Both the position numbers and the translations under genes were made by a program. From NCBI GenBank assembly GCA_034669965.1, contig JAXMOK010000002.1:469212-533211 (forward strand): a stretch of DNA of 64,000 nt, written 5' to 3'. Every line of letters begins with the position of its first letter. Position 1 is the first letter of the stretch. Origin of the DNA: HXMU1420-13 sp034669965. Lineage in GTDB: Bacteria; Bacteroidota; Rhodothermia; Balneolales; Balneolaceae. This document shows positions 1 through 9,042 of the stretch, piece by piece. The notes beneath the pieces are model-generated. The model saw nothing but the letters and a program-made list of their open reading frames with translations, ran no database searches and was not told the origin of the DNA.

Positions 1-155
1 GGTTTCAGTTCAGTAAGTATTTTCTCAACAGCATTAAAATCGGTGATATCTAATTCTGATGACCCCAGTGCATCATAATCGTAGTTTGTATGGTCCAAAA
101 ACCGACTCCATTCTTTTCCAAGTTGCCCGTTTGCACCTAGTATGAGATACTTCAT
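1..155 (-). CDS. rfbD: dTDP-4-dehydrorhamnose reductase, N-terminal part (runs off the window)
   Basis: Reading the minus strand from the ATG at 155 gives about 51 residues before the window edge. The protein starts MKYLILGANGQLGKEW, the classic N-terminal Rossmann NAD(P)-binding loop (GANGQLG at residues 7-13) of RfbD/RmlD-type reductases, which make the last step of dTDP-L-rhamnose synthesis. A following LDITDF segment also fits the family. Only the first sixth of the gene is present, so the catalytic YxxxK motif cannot be checked. It is divergent from the surface-protein gene at 449. Family assignment is from motif recognition only. Confidence 0.8.
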   Translation of the reverse strand, partial: MKYLILGANGQLGKEWSRFLDHTNYDYDALGSSELDITDFNAVEKILTELK

Positions 156-448
156 TATTGGTTCTAAAATAAAAGCTTATAGAATACCCAACAATTTAGC
201 ACAAATCTAAATCCCATCTTATAATTTTTATTACAAGATTAGTCATCTATTGATGAGCTTTGATAAAATGCCGATAATTGTGTTAAGCAAGTACAGAATG
301 ACTAATGCTTTCTATTAGAATGAGTTAATCAGAGGGTAACTTTTAGCATGTGTTTCATTCTTTTAGCTTATTATGTACAGAAGAAATTTAAAATAGGCTT
401 AAAGTATTTCAACAAACCTATTTAAGTTAATAATAAATAACTAGTAAA
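156..448. other. AT-rich divergent intergenic region
   Basis: This 293-base stretch separates the divergent rfbD fragment and the large secreted protein. It has no convincing ORF, hairpin terminator or repeat. It presumably carries both promoters, but no clear TTG/TAnnTTTG pair could be assigned; a TAACTTTT near 338-345 resembles a Bacteroidetes -7 element but lacks a properly placed TTG. Confidence 0.5.
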
Positions 449-3400
449 GTGAATCTTAGAATTAGCTATATTGCTGCAGTATTCCTGATTCAATGTACTC
501 TTACCGTAATAGTACAGGCTCAGACTATTACCCCTGCTACAGGTGGTTCTTCAATTTCTATTGATAATTTTTCATCCGGTACATGGACAACACTTAGCGG
601 GCCATCTCTTCAAGAAACTTCTCCCGGACAGTTAACCGCTGGAAATTTTAGACTTAAAGTACCAAGTGGTTTTGAATTTGATACCGGAGGAACTGCTCCA
701 ACAGTAAGTGTAACATCGCCAAAAAGCCAAAAAATTACTGTTACCTTCTCCTCTCGAAGTTCAACTGAAATTGTATTTGCAATCTCAGGTAGTAGTGGTG
801 GTACACCACCAAATAACCCCCATTTAGTTACTTTTAGTAATATTAGAGTGCGACCGGATCAAGGGTCTCCTCTTCCTAGTGGTAATATTACCAATGTTGG
901 TAGTGCTGCACCGGGTGGTACTACCAGTTATGGCGCTTTATCAACAGTTGTTGGTGCCGACGCTCAAATTCGAGTAGAAGACGCGGCCAACTCAAGTGGG
1001 AGTTTAATTTCAGCACAAAGTATCGAAGCCGGCGAAAGTCTTACTTTATATGCAAATGTACGAGATCAATTTGGGAATTTTATTCGAAATGAGACTGCAA
1101 ATTGGAGCACTGAAAATGAAACCGGTGGTGTAACCGATTCTGATTTATCAACCGCATCTGGAACAACTTCAACCTTTACTGCTACTTTAACTGGTACGGC
1201 ACTTATTCAAGCAGATTTAGCAACCGATCTAGATTCTGTATTAACCGGAACCATGACAGTAACCCCATCCGACGCCACTAGTTTATCCATTGCAACTCAA
1301 CCGGTGGCAAGCGATACAGCCGGTCAAGCTTTCGATACACAACCGATTATTCACATTCTTGATGATTATTCGAATATAGTTACAACCGATAATTTCACAG
1401 AAATTACAGCTGCGATAAATACAGGTTCCGGTAGCCTTAATGGTGATGTTGATATAACAGCTTCTGGAGGCGTTGCTACATTTACAGATCTCTCGTATAC
1501 CACTGCTGAAAATATTGATATTGATTTTTCAGCTTCAGGATTTACTACAGTTACTTCAAATACTGTAACCGTTGTGCCAGATACAGCCTACGGCCTCATT
1601 TACCTTGTTCAACCATCCAATGGTAATCGGAATACAGCCATATCTCCTGCAGTTGAGGTACAAATTGTTGATGAATACGATAACCATGTAAGCGAGTCGG
1701 GTACTACAATTGATTTAAATTTAACCGTAGGAACTGGAAATATTTCGGGAGAAAGTACAACTTCAAATGCTTCTGGTACGGCTGTTTATAACTCTTTGTC
1801 ATTTAATCAAACTGGAGCTAAATCTATTACCGCCACATCAACTGGTCTTGTAAGTTCAGGGTTGAGTAATACTTTTTCAATTGCAAATGCAGGAGAACTT
1901 GCTGGTTTTGAAATTGACACAACCGGAGGAGGTGCGATTGGCCCAGCGGTTGCCGGAGAAACATTAAATATTCGAATTAGAGCTGTAGATGGCGCTGGGT
2001 CTTTACTTGATGGCAATATGGGAAGAGACAATTTCACGGGGCATGTAAATCTTACAACTTCTAGTACTTTCTCCGGTAGTACCACAACAACATTAATTGG
2101 GCCATTTACAAATGGTGTTTATGATCCACACCCTGTAGTGTTAACAGAATCTGGTAATGCAGTTACTATCACAGCAACAAATAGTTTAGGATTGCAAGCC
2201 GGAAGTAGTGACGAATTTCTAGTTCTCCCCTCTTCACCTGATACCGACAGTTCTTTTGTTAGTTTTTCAGAGACAACTTTAATAGCTGATGGTGCAAGCA
2301 CATCAATTATTACTGCTCAGCTTAAAGACGAATTTGGTAACAACCTTAATAGTAATACTAATAGTACAATTACCATCTCAATAACTTCCAATGGTGGTTC
2401 TTTAACAGGCTCTATAACTGGTAATAACGATGGAACTTACACCGATACTTTAACCGCAGCATCTACTGTTGGGGCTGATACAGTAACTGTGTTCATTGAT
2501 GGTACTAAAATCGAAAACGAAGATTCCGACTCAATTGCCACTTATACCTATGGCGACTTATCCACATTCGAAATAGTTGAGGTCGGTGAAGTTAACATCC
2601 CAACTCAAACAGCAGGTACTAGTTTCAATTTACAAATCACTGCCTTAGATGCTTATGACAATATAGTTGAAAACTTTAATGGCGCCGGAAATACTGTTGA
2701 AATAACCTCAACAGGAACAATTTCGAGTGGTAGTGGAACTACCTCTACGTTTACAAACGGGGTGCTCGCTTCGCACGCTGTTACTATAACCAGCGCCGGA
2801 AGTACAACAATAACCGCGCGAAAAACGGCTTCTTCCGAAACAGGAACCAGTAATTCATTTACGGTAAATCCTGCAATTGCGGACGCTACCAATACTACCA
2901 TTACTGCAGGGCAGCCATTTCTGCAAAATGTCGTGTCTGACAATACCACTATTACTGTTCAGCTGATAGATGCTTACGGCAACAACTTAACCACTAATCC
3001 CGGCACAATTAACATGAATAAAAATGGGGCAAGTGCTTCGTTAAGTTCAACAGCAACTTATGCCGGATCTGGAAGCTACACGGCAACATTAACTGCTAGT
3101 ACTACTATCGAAACAGTAACTATAAATGCGGATCTCGACGGATCCACAATTTTTACCGATGATGCAACTGTCGAAGTTAGCCAATTTAATGAGTGGGAAG
3201 GTGATGCAGGAGGAAATCCAAGTAACAAAATTGATTGGGGAAATACATCCAATTGGAGTTTAAATTCTATTCCATCAACAGGTCAGGTAGTAGTTATACC
3301 AACAGGACTCTCCTATTATCCCGTTATTGATGGAGAAGACCCAACGCTAGATTTTTTGGAAATTGAAAGCGGGGCCAATGTAAATTTATCAAGTAGAGAT

Positions 3401-5467
3401 ATTACTATTAATGACGCAATTACCGGAAGTGGAAGCTTTTTTGGTAATAGTAGCAACGTATATCTTGCCGGAAATTCAACTATTGCTAATTTTATTTCTG
3501 GCTCATCAAATGTTTATCTAAACGGTTCAAGTCTTCAAACTATTGATAACGATTTTACCGCAGATTCTCTATTCATCCAGAATGATGTAGAGGCCAATGA
3601 CTATTTCGAAGCATTTTCTTCATTCGAAATTGAAGCGGGCAATACCCTAACAATGAATTCCGGCTCACAACTGGTTGCATTAGGTGATTTGAACATTGAA
3701 GGTGATTTGATTGGAACAAGTTCTTCATTCTCAATTGGTGGAGATTTAAATGTTGGCGGAAGTGCTACCATTACATCAACAAATACTGATTATATACTAA
3801 ATGGAACCAGTGAACAAATTATTAATGGAATTGAATCTATTAAATCTTTCACTATCGATAATGCTGCCGGTGTTGTTGTTAACAACAACATCGAAGTAAC
3901 CGATACCCTTTTTCTTACTTCAGGTACCATTACCATAGAGTCGGGAAATAGTTTTGTTAGTAATGTGAAACAGGGCAATACATCTAATATCATTGCCAGA
4001 CGATTAATCACAGGTGATGAAGGCTGGAGAATGATCAGCTCCCCCCTTGATTCTGACTATGACGATTTACTCGACTCCACTATTACACAAGGTTTTACCG
4101 GTTCAACTTTGGGCAATGCCGCTTTAGACAGTCTACAGCCAAATGTACTTTACTACGATGAAACCTATGCAGGTACGGATAATCAACGTTGGCGAGCCCC
4201 GGCTTCGGCATCAACTTCTGTTACTGCAGGTCAGGGTATGTTTGTTTTCTTTTTTGATGATCAATCAGGCACTGATGCCCGTTACGATAACCCATTGCCA
4301 GACACACTAGATGTTCAAGGCGCTGAATTTGATGGAGATGGTACCGAATTCACGTTTCCGGTAACTTATACAGTTTCGGCAGATACAGGTTGGAATTTAG
4401 TTGGAAATCCATTCCTTGCTACCATTGACTGGGATGACGGGAACTGGACCAAAACCAACATGGATAATACATTTTATGTCTGGTCAGATACTGCTAATTC
4501 CGGCAATGGAGACTATTTAACCTGGAATGGCATTACAGGTTCGATGGGCGATGGTTTAATAGCTCCATTTCAGGGCTTTTGGGCAAAAGCAAATGGAAAT
4601 GGAACCCCGGTTTTAAAAGTAAATAAAGCTTCGAAAACCGTATCGGGCACATTTTACAAACAAACACGTGGTGAGCCAAGTTTCGAATTAATATTGAATG
4701 CAAATGGGCTCTCGAAATCCACACATTTTTCGTTTACTGAACATGGTAAATTTGGGAAAGATAATTACGATGCATTTTACTTAACCCCTTTTAGAACGGG
4801 CACTTATCTTGAATTTTTTACACTGAACAATGATGGGAGTCAGTATGTAATAAACAACTTACCAAGAAACTTTGGTATACCGATTGATATCCCCATTTAC
4901 ATCAATGGCTATGAAAATTTCCAGCCCATTAATTCGGAATTCGAATTAACATGGAAAAATTTAAAAGAGGTGCCGGAGAGCTGGGAAATTGAACTTCTTG
5001 ACAGAAATAAAAATAAAATCAATTCACTCAGAGACGCTGAAAATTTCAAATTTTCCCCTTCCATTAAATCCAAAGAGATACTTAAACCAAATACCATTCT
5101 TGACGCTTTTGCGGGTAAATTAACTACTAAAAACAAACAACTACTTTCAGATTCTGAATTCTATATTCGAATTATTCCGGGAGAAGACGGCTCTGATTTC
5201 CCTAAGGAATTTAAACTACATCAGAATTATCCAAATCCATTCAACCCAACCACTAAAATAACTTTTGAATTACCGTTACAATCAAATGTTGAACTGTTGA
5301 TCTTTGATATTCTTGGCCGGGAAATCGCAAAACCAGTAAGTGATATACTAAACGCTGGTATACATACTGTAGAATTCGAAGGTAATTCGCTTGCATCAGG
5401 TGTTTACTTTTACACTCTAAAAACAAGTAATAAAGTTCTTACAAGACGTATGATGTTAATTAAATGA
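449..5467 (+). CDS. Large secreted Ig-like repeat surface protein with type IX secretion sorting domain
   Basis: A 1672-residue protein with a GTG start and a signal peptide ending around VQAQ (residue 25). The body is Thr/Ser/Gly-rich and consists of repeated invasin/bacterial Ig-like units marked by recurring D-x-(F/Y)-G-N or D-x-Y-(D/G)-N segments such as VRDQFGNF, QIVDEYDNH, LKDEFGNN and LIDAYGNN. These are typical of extended adhesins. Residues about 930-1280 look like a beta-solenoid/autotransporter-like region with many GS and N repeats. The C-terminus (about 1590-1672) is a type A T9SS sorting domain with HQNYPNPFNPTTKI and a GVYFYTLKT near the end, so the protein is probably exported by T9SS and anchored on the cell surface. 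It is followed after 161 bases by pilin-like genes on the same strand. Adhesin function is inferred from architecture only. Confidence 0.85.
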   Translation: MNLRISYIAAVFLIQCTLTVIVQAQTITPATGGSSISIDNFSSGTWTTLSGPSLQETSPGQLTAGNFRLKVPSGFEFDTGGTAPTVSVTSPKSQKITVTFSSRSSTEIVFAISGSSGGTPPNNPHLVTFSNIRVRPDQGSPLPSGNITNVGSAAPGGTTSYGALSTVVGADAQIRVEDAANSSGSLISAQSIEAGESLTLYANVRDQFGNFIRNETANWSTENETGGVTDSDLSTASGTTSTFTATLTGTALIQADLATDLDSVLTGTMTVTPSDATSLSIATQPVASDTAGQAFDTQPIIHILDDYSNIVTTDNFTEITAAINTGSGSLNGDVDITASGGVATFTDLSYTTAENIDIDFSASGFTTVTSNTVTVVPDTAYGLIYLVQPSNGNRNTAISPAVEVQIVDEYDNHVSESGTTIDLNLTVGTGNISGESTTSNASGTAVYNSLSFNQTGAKSITATSTGLVSSGLSNTFSIANAGELAGFEIDTTGGGAIGPAVAGETLNIRIRAVDGAGSLLDGNMGRDNFTGHVNLTTSSTFSGSTTTTLIGPFTNGVYDPHPVVLTESGNAVTITATNSLGLQAGSSDEFLVLPSSPDTDSSFVSFSETTLIADGASTSIITAQLKDEFGNNLNSNTNSTITISITSNGGSLTGSITGNNDGTYTDTLTAASTVGADTVTVFIDGTKIENEDSDSIATYTYGDLSTFEIVEVGEVNIPTQTAGTSFNLQITALDAYDNIVENFNGAGNTVEITSTGTISSGSGTTSTFTNGVLASHAVTITSAGSTTITARKTASSETGTSNSFTVNPAIADATNTTITAGQPFLQNVVSDNTTITVQLIDAYGNNLTTNPGTINMNKNGASASLSSTATYAGSGSYTATLTASTTIETVTINADLDGSTIFTDDATVEVSQFNEWEGDAGGNPSNKIDWGNTSNWSLNSIPSTGQVVVIPTGLSYYPVIDGEDPTLDFLEIESGANVNLSSRDITINDAITGSGSFFGNSSNVYLAGNSTIANFISGSSNVYLNGSSLQTIDNDFTADSLFIQNDVEANDYFEAFSSFEIEAGNTLTMNSGSQLVALGDLNIEGDLIGTSSSFSIGGDLNVGGSATITSTNTDYILNGTSEQIINGIESIKSFTIDNAAGVVVNNNIEVTDTLFLTSGTITIESGNSFVSNVKQGNTSNIIARRLITGDEGWRMISSPLDSDYDDLLDSTITQGFTGSTLGNAALDSLQPNVLYYDETYAGTDNQRWRAPASASTSVTAGQGMFVFFFDDQSGTDARYDNPLPDTLDVQGAEFDGDGTEFTFPVTYTVSADTGWNLVGNPFLATIDWDDGNWTKTNMDNTFYVWSDTANSGNGDYLTWNGITGSMGDGLIAPFQGFWAKANGNGTPVLKVNKASKTVSGTFYKQTRGEPSFELILNANGLSKSTHFSFTEHGKFGKDNYDAFYLTPFRTGTYLEFFTLNNDGSQYVINNLPRNFGIPIDIPIYINGYENFQPINSEFELTWKNLKEVPESWEIELLDRNKNKINSLRDAENFKFSPSIKSKEILKPNTILDAFAGKLTTKNKQLLSDSEFYIRIIPGEDGSDFPKEFKLHQNYPNPFNPTTKITFELPLQSNVELLIFDILGREIAKPVSDILNAGIHTVEFEGNSLASGVYFYTLKTSNKVLTRRMMLIK

Positions 5468-5628
5468 TATCGTGCATATACCATTCTTGCTATTACACTT
5501 TCAAACTGAAAGAACTTTAAAAATTTTAAATTTCTTGTAACTACTGGTTACTTATCCTCTCATTTATTAGAATGTGATAGTCTGAGGTAAAAACGGACGA
5601 TAACTAGGCAGTACCATAATCAACAAAT

Positions 5629-6129
5629 ATGGCAGGATATACCGAAGTTTTACAAGCGATGCTGGCAATGGTGATTGTTTCGTTTTTAGTAATAAATGCG
5701 AACAGAGCCATTGTAGTTAACAATCAAACCATTGTTGATGGTGAATTCGAAAATCAAATTGTAGCAATTGCTCAAGATTATATTGAGGAGTCTCGCTCCA
5801 CAACATTTGACGAAAACACTACCGATGGTGACGTACCAGTAAATATTCCGGAAGGCTTTTCTACAATCGGTCCTGATGGGGGCGAAACTACCCGAGCAGA
5901 TTTTGATGATTTTGATGATTACGACGGTTGGGCCGAAACCATCACAGCTTCAGGTGGTGTGGAATATGAAGTAGCAATTGAAGTTTCATATTACGAAGAC
6001 GGAGCAACTAGCAATCAGAAATCTACGCTCAAACAAATGATTGTTAATATCTCTTCGGATGATCTCACAAAGAATGGAGTAATAAGTCGATACTCATTCA
6101 AATTTTTAAGAAGTTTTTATGCTGATTAA
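5629..6129 (+). CDS. Pilin-like membrane protein, cassette 1 gene A (PilV/GspI-like)
   Basis: This 166-residue protein starts MAGYTEVLQAMLAMVIVSF, a hydrophobic helix directly at the N-terminus followed by a polar globular domain, as in type IV pilins. There is no prepilin leader: an in-frame TAA lies 12 bases upstream of the ATG with no alternative start between. If the initiator Met is removed, Glu falls exactly at position 5 of the mature chain, the residue conserved in type IV pilins. The segment after the helix (VAIAQDYIEESRS) resembles the PilV/GspI helix. Its stop codon abuts gene B at 6130. The same A-B-C order recurs twice downstream. Assignment to minor pilins is inferred from the N-terminal pattern and gene order. 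Confidence 0.65.
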   Translation: MAGYTEVLQAMLAMVIVSFLVINANRAIVVNNQTIVDGEFENQIVAIAQDYIEESRSTTFDENTTDGDVPVNIPEGFSTIGPDGGETTRADFDDFDDYDGWAETITASGGVEYEVAIEVSYYEDGATSNQKSTLKQMIVNISSDDLTKNGVISRYSFKFLRSFYAD

Positions 6130-6744
6130 ATGGATTTAGGAATTGTAACAAGCTATATCATTGCTGGTATCCTCATTATTATCATTATAACCGTTGGGTA
6201 TAATGTTAATTTTAGCGGAAATGAACTCACTTTGCATGAATCGCAAAAGATTAAAATTGATGCTGTAATAGAAGCAGTTAGCTATGATTTACCGAAAATA
6301 GGCTATAATCAAAATAGCAACCCCGATACGATGCTGGTATTTGCCGATTCAACTAGAATTCAATTCTATTCAAATATCGATAATAGTAATGACGGATCGT
6401 TAGAACTTGTTACCTGGGAATTTTCAACCGACCCAATTACCGATTCTGATAACCCAAACGATTATTACTTATACCGCACGGTCGACGGTGTTACAACTAC
6501 AATGGGAGTTGGAGTTACAGAATTCACAATTAACTATTATGATGAATTAGGTTCAAATACTCCCTTGACCTTACCTATTTCTGCAGTTGGTAATAAGTCT
6601 AAAATAGATACAATTGTACAACTGGAATTGATTATCGAAAGTCAAAGTCCGGTTGCATTGCAATACTCATCAGAAACAACTGCTCGATATATCTCCACTT
6701 CGTGGACAAAGCGTTTCTCTCCATCTAACCTCAACTTAAATTAG
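6130..6744 (+). CDS. Pilin-like membrane protein, cassette 1 gene B (PilW/GspJ-like)
   Basis: A 204-residue protein with one N-terminal membrane helix (about residues 5-24, very Ile-rich) that begins almost at the initiator Met. An in-frame stop directly precedes the ATG, so no leader peptide can be encoded. The text after the helix (VIEAVSYDLPKIGY) matches the PilW/GspJ pattern in which a helix ends in a D-x-x-x-x-G-(Y/F) motif. It shares a domain plan with the proteins at 8452 and 11257, including the NPNDYYL(Y/K)R and EFT/P..YF/INYY segments. It starts immediately after gene A, with zero bases between, and gene C follows after 6 bases. Confidence 0.6.
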   Translation: MDLGIVTSYIIAGILIIIIITVGYNVNFSGNELTLHESQKIKIDAVIEAVSYDLPKIGYNQNSNPDTMLVFADSTRIQFYSNIDNSNDGSLELVTWEFSTDPITDSDNPNDYYLYRTVDGVTTTMGVGVTEFTINYYDELGSNTPLTLPISAVGNKSKIDTIVQLELIIESQSPVALQYSSETTARYISTSWTKRFSPSNLNLN

Positions 6745-6750
6745 GCGCTT

Positions 6751-7854
6751 ATGGGACGTGGAATGATAATATTAGCTATTGGAGCTTTCATGGTTTTAGG
6801 CCTAATTCAATTTAATTTATTTGAACACAGAGAGCGAATTCAAACTTTTAATTCTGATTACGCAAAAGACATTCAATCAAAAAACGTTGCTCATACGGCC
6901 ATTCAATTAGCCATGGAACAAATAAATGAGGATCCTACATGGCAACCAACTTCTACAAATCCATGGACTCAGGAAATTGATGGGGCTTACATAGAACTTT
7001 ATTACGAAACATTATCGACGGGTGCAGGCCCAATCGATCCTGATTCCATACGAATTTATAGTAATGCATGGTATGGCGGAAGAGGAACTATGGGATCGGC
7101 TGAATACAAAGCTAATTCAGAATCACATCAAATTATAAGTACCTATTTAAAATCAAGCTTACATTTTGTTCCTGAAGCTGCGGGTGGATTAGGAGTAGCC
7201 AGTGGGAATTTTACTTTTAATATGAGTGGTAGTGCTACTATTAGTGGAAACGATGCCTCAGGAACCTGCGATGATATACCTGCAATTACAGTACCCACAC
7301 TGGATGACTATATTGAAGTTGTTGATGGTGCCAATTTTAGTAATATGGAAAGCAGTGAAGATTTGGTTGCAATCGATCCAGATGTCTCTTACAGTCCGGT
7401 TGACGAACTTATTGAGCGGTTATCAAACGAACCAGGAGTTGTTGATGTAAGCGGAAACTATAAAGGGGATTTTGGTTCAGAAGATGAACCCGGTATATTT
7501 TTTGTTGAGTCGTATGCAAAATTAACCGGTGGAATTCCGGATGGATATGGAATTATGGTAATCCGGTCTGGTGGTGAATTAGAATATGAAGGGGCATTAT
7601 CTGTTTCGGGTAATTTTACTTTTAATGGCCTTATTATCTTTGAAAATGCATTCGATTTTACCGGTAAAGGAACCCCCGATTTAAATGGATCGGTTCTTAT
7701 CGGAAATACCCCTGGAAATAATACAACTCTTGATATCGATTTGGGTGGGAATCTTAAAATCCAGTACGATTGCCAGGCCATTGATTATGCAAGAGTGGCA
7801 TCTGTTACACATATTAAACAAAACAGATATACCAAGGTTAGCACTTTTGAATGA
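6751..7854 (+). CDS. Pilin-like membrane protein, cassette 1 gene C (PilX/GspK-like)
   Basis: A 367-residue protein starting MGRGMIILAIGAFMVLGLIQ, a leaderless N-terminal membrane helix followed by QSKNVAHTAIQLAMEQI, similar to the Ala-rich helix of PilX/GspK minor pilins; as in GspK, Glu at position 5 is absent. The rest is a Gly/Ser/Asn-rich beta-rich region with repeated SG(N/S)F(T/N)FN segments, suggestive of a beta-helix. Two cysteines (in GTCDD and YDCQA) could form a disulfide. It is the most divergent of the three C proteins and lacks the GPIHTNGQFAMSG block of the other two. Role in a surface fibre is inferred. Confidence 0.58.
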   Translation: MGRGMIILAIGAFMVLGLIQFNLFEHRERIQTFNSDYAKDIQSKNVAHTAIQLAMEQINEDPTWQPTSTNPWTQEIDGAYIELYYETLSTGAGPIDPDSIRIYSNAWYGGRGTMGSAEYKANSESHQIISTYLKSSLHFVPEAAGGLGVASGNFTFNMSGSATISGNDASGTCDDIPAITVPTLDDYIEVVDGANFSNMESSEDLVAIDPDVSYSPVDELIERLSNEPGVVDVSGNYKGDFGSEDEPGIFFVESYAKLTGGIPDGYGIMVIRSGGELEYEGALSVSGNFTFNGLIIFENAFDFTGKGTPDLNGSVLIGNTPGNNTTLDIDLGGNLKIQYDCQAIDYARVASVTHIKQNRYTKVSTFE

Positions 7855-8028
7855 TATAGCCTATTCTTTTTGAAATCTAATAAAATCTGCTACTTAGATT
7901 CTAAAGCACAATTATAGAAGAGAAGTTAATTTATTAATTAAGCTCGCCCTTAATATTATTTAACAACATGCCGATAAGGATTGTAATCAAAAGCATTTCA
8001 GCTACTTGATTAAATCGCATAATTGGCA

Positions 8029-8448
8029 ATGAGCGCATACGCAGAACTTACTTACCTAATCGGTGCAATGGTTATTTTCGGATTTTTGTCCTTAAATACC
8101 GCACGTTCTTTCAATTCCAGTCGCCAATCGATTTATCAAGCAGAGGCCGAATATCGTGCAATTGCTGTTGCACAAGACGAACTAGACAAAGTGCAGTGGA
8201 TTTACGATTCCGATGAGCTCGACCCAAATAGTACTAATTACGTGTATGAGAATTACCCTGTTAATGAAATACACAATTATGGTGCCGGCGATGAATACAA
8301 TTCTACCTTTTTAATAAATGGAACCTCAGAATTGGTAGAAGACACCGGATCTATGAAAACATATCAGATAACGGTTTCGGTATTAAATCAAAATGTTACT
8401 CCGGAAGCTTTCATCACCCTCGAATATGTTAAATCTTATAACTACTAA
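8029..8448 (+). CDS. Pilin-like membrane protein, cassette 2 gene A (PilV/GspI-like)
   Basis: A 139-residue protein if begun at the ATG at 8029; a TTG six bases upstream is possible but adds only two residues, and an in-frame TAA sits just before it. It begins MSAYAELTYLIGAMVIFGFL, so after Met removal Glu is at position 5. The following polar helix contains AEAEYRAIAVAQDELDKVQW. It is close in sequence to the gene at 10835 and more distant from the one at 5629. It is followed by gene B after 3 bases. Likely a minor-pilin-like subunit without a processed leader. Confidence 0.65.
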   Translation: MSAYAELTYLIGAMVIFGFLSLNTARSFNSSRQSIYQAEAEYRAIAVAQDELDKVQWIYDSDELDPNSTNYVYENYPVNEIHNYGAGDEYNSTFLINGTSELVEDTGSMKTYQITVSVLNQNVTPEAFITLEYVKSYNY

Positions 8449-8451
8449 ATC

Positions 8452-9033
8452 ATGAGTGCCGGACTTGCCATAACATTTGTGATCGGTGGAATATTTATGA
8501 TCTCCATACTGAATTTTAACATTCAGGTTAGTAATCAAACTCAAGAATTAACTTTGAGTTCGATCAACCAAGCCAATTTAGACAACCTGGTTGATGTACT
8601 TGCCAACGATTTTAACAAAATCGGCTTTAATAGCGGTACTGCTGTCCCTTTTACAACAATTAGTGATCAGAACATTATTTTTCAAGCTGATGTGTACGAC
8701 AACGATAGTTATGGTTCAACCAACATTCGCTGGTTTTTCGACACTTCTGACGCTGTGCAAAGCACCAACCCCAACGATTATTATTTAAAACGAACCGGAC
8801 CCATTGGTAGCAGTTCGTACGGAACTATTGAGTTTCCGGTGGTCTATTTCGATTTAAACTATTACTCGGCCGATGGAACCCCAACTACCGATTTGGCCTC
8901 GGTTAAGAAAATCGAAGTAGAATTGATGATAGAAACCGTGGAACCCTACACAGTTAACAGCAACACCAAAGAATATCCCCGATTGATTTGGAAGCGCATA
9001 TTTGTACCAAACAATATAAACCTACCCTATTAA
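8452..9033 (+). CDS. Pilin-like membrane protein, cassette 2 gene B (PilW/GspJ-like)
   Basis: This 193-residue protein begins MSAGLAITFVIGGIFMISIL with the membrane helix at the very N-terminus; an in-frame TAA lies two codons upstream. The helix is followed by QTQELTLSSINQ and LVDVLANDFNKIGF, the PilW/GspJ-like D-F-x-x-I-G-F motif. The C-terminal half is a beta-rich domain with a conserved NPNDYYLKR and a closing YPRLIWKR(I)FVPNN. It is strongly similar over its full length to the protein at 11257, which indicates cassette duplication. Confidence 0.62.
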   Translation: MSAGLAITFVIGGIFMISILNFNIQVSNQTQELTLSSINQANLDNLVDVLANDFNKIGFNSGTAVPFTTISDQNIIFQADVYDNDSYGSTNIRWFFDTSDAVQSTNPNDYYLKRTGPIGSSSYGTIEFPVVYFDLNYYSADGTPTTDLASVKKIEVELMIETVEPYTVNSNTKEYPRLIWKRIFVPNNINLPY

Positions 9034-9042
9034 GGAGCAGTT

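Noticed and set aside
1807..2949. Several minus-strand ORFs inside the large surface protein gene
   Set aside because: They are antisense shadows; the plus frame has a signal peptide, repeats and a sorting domain.
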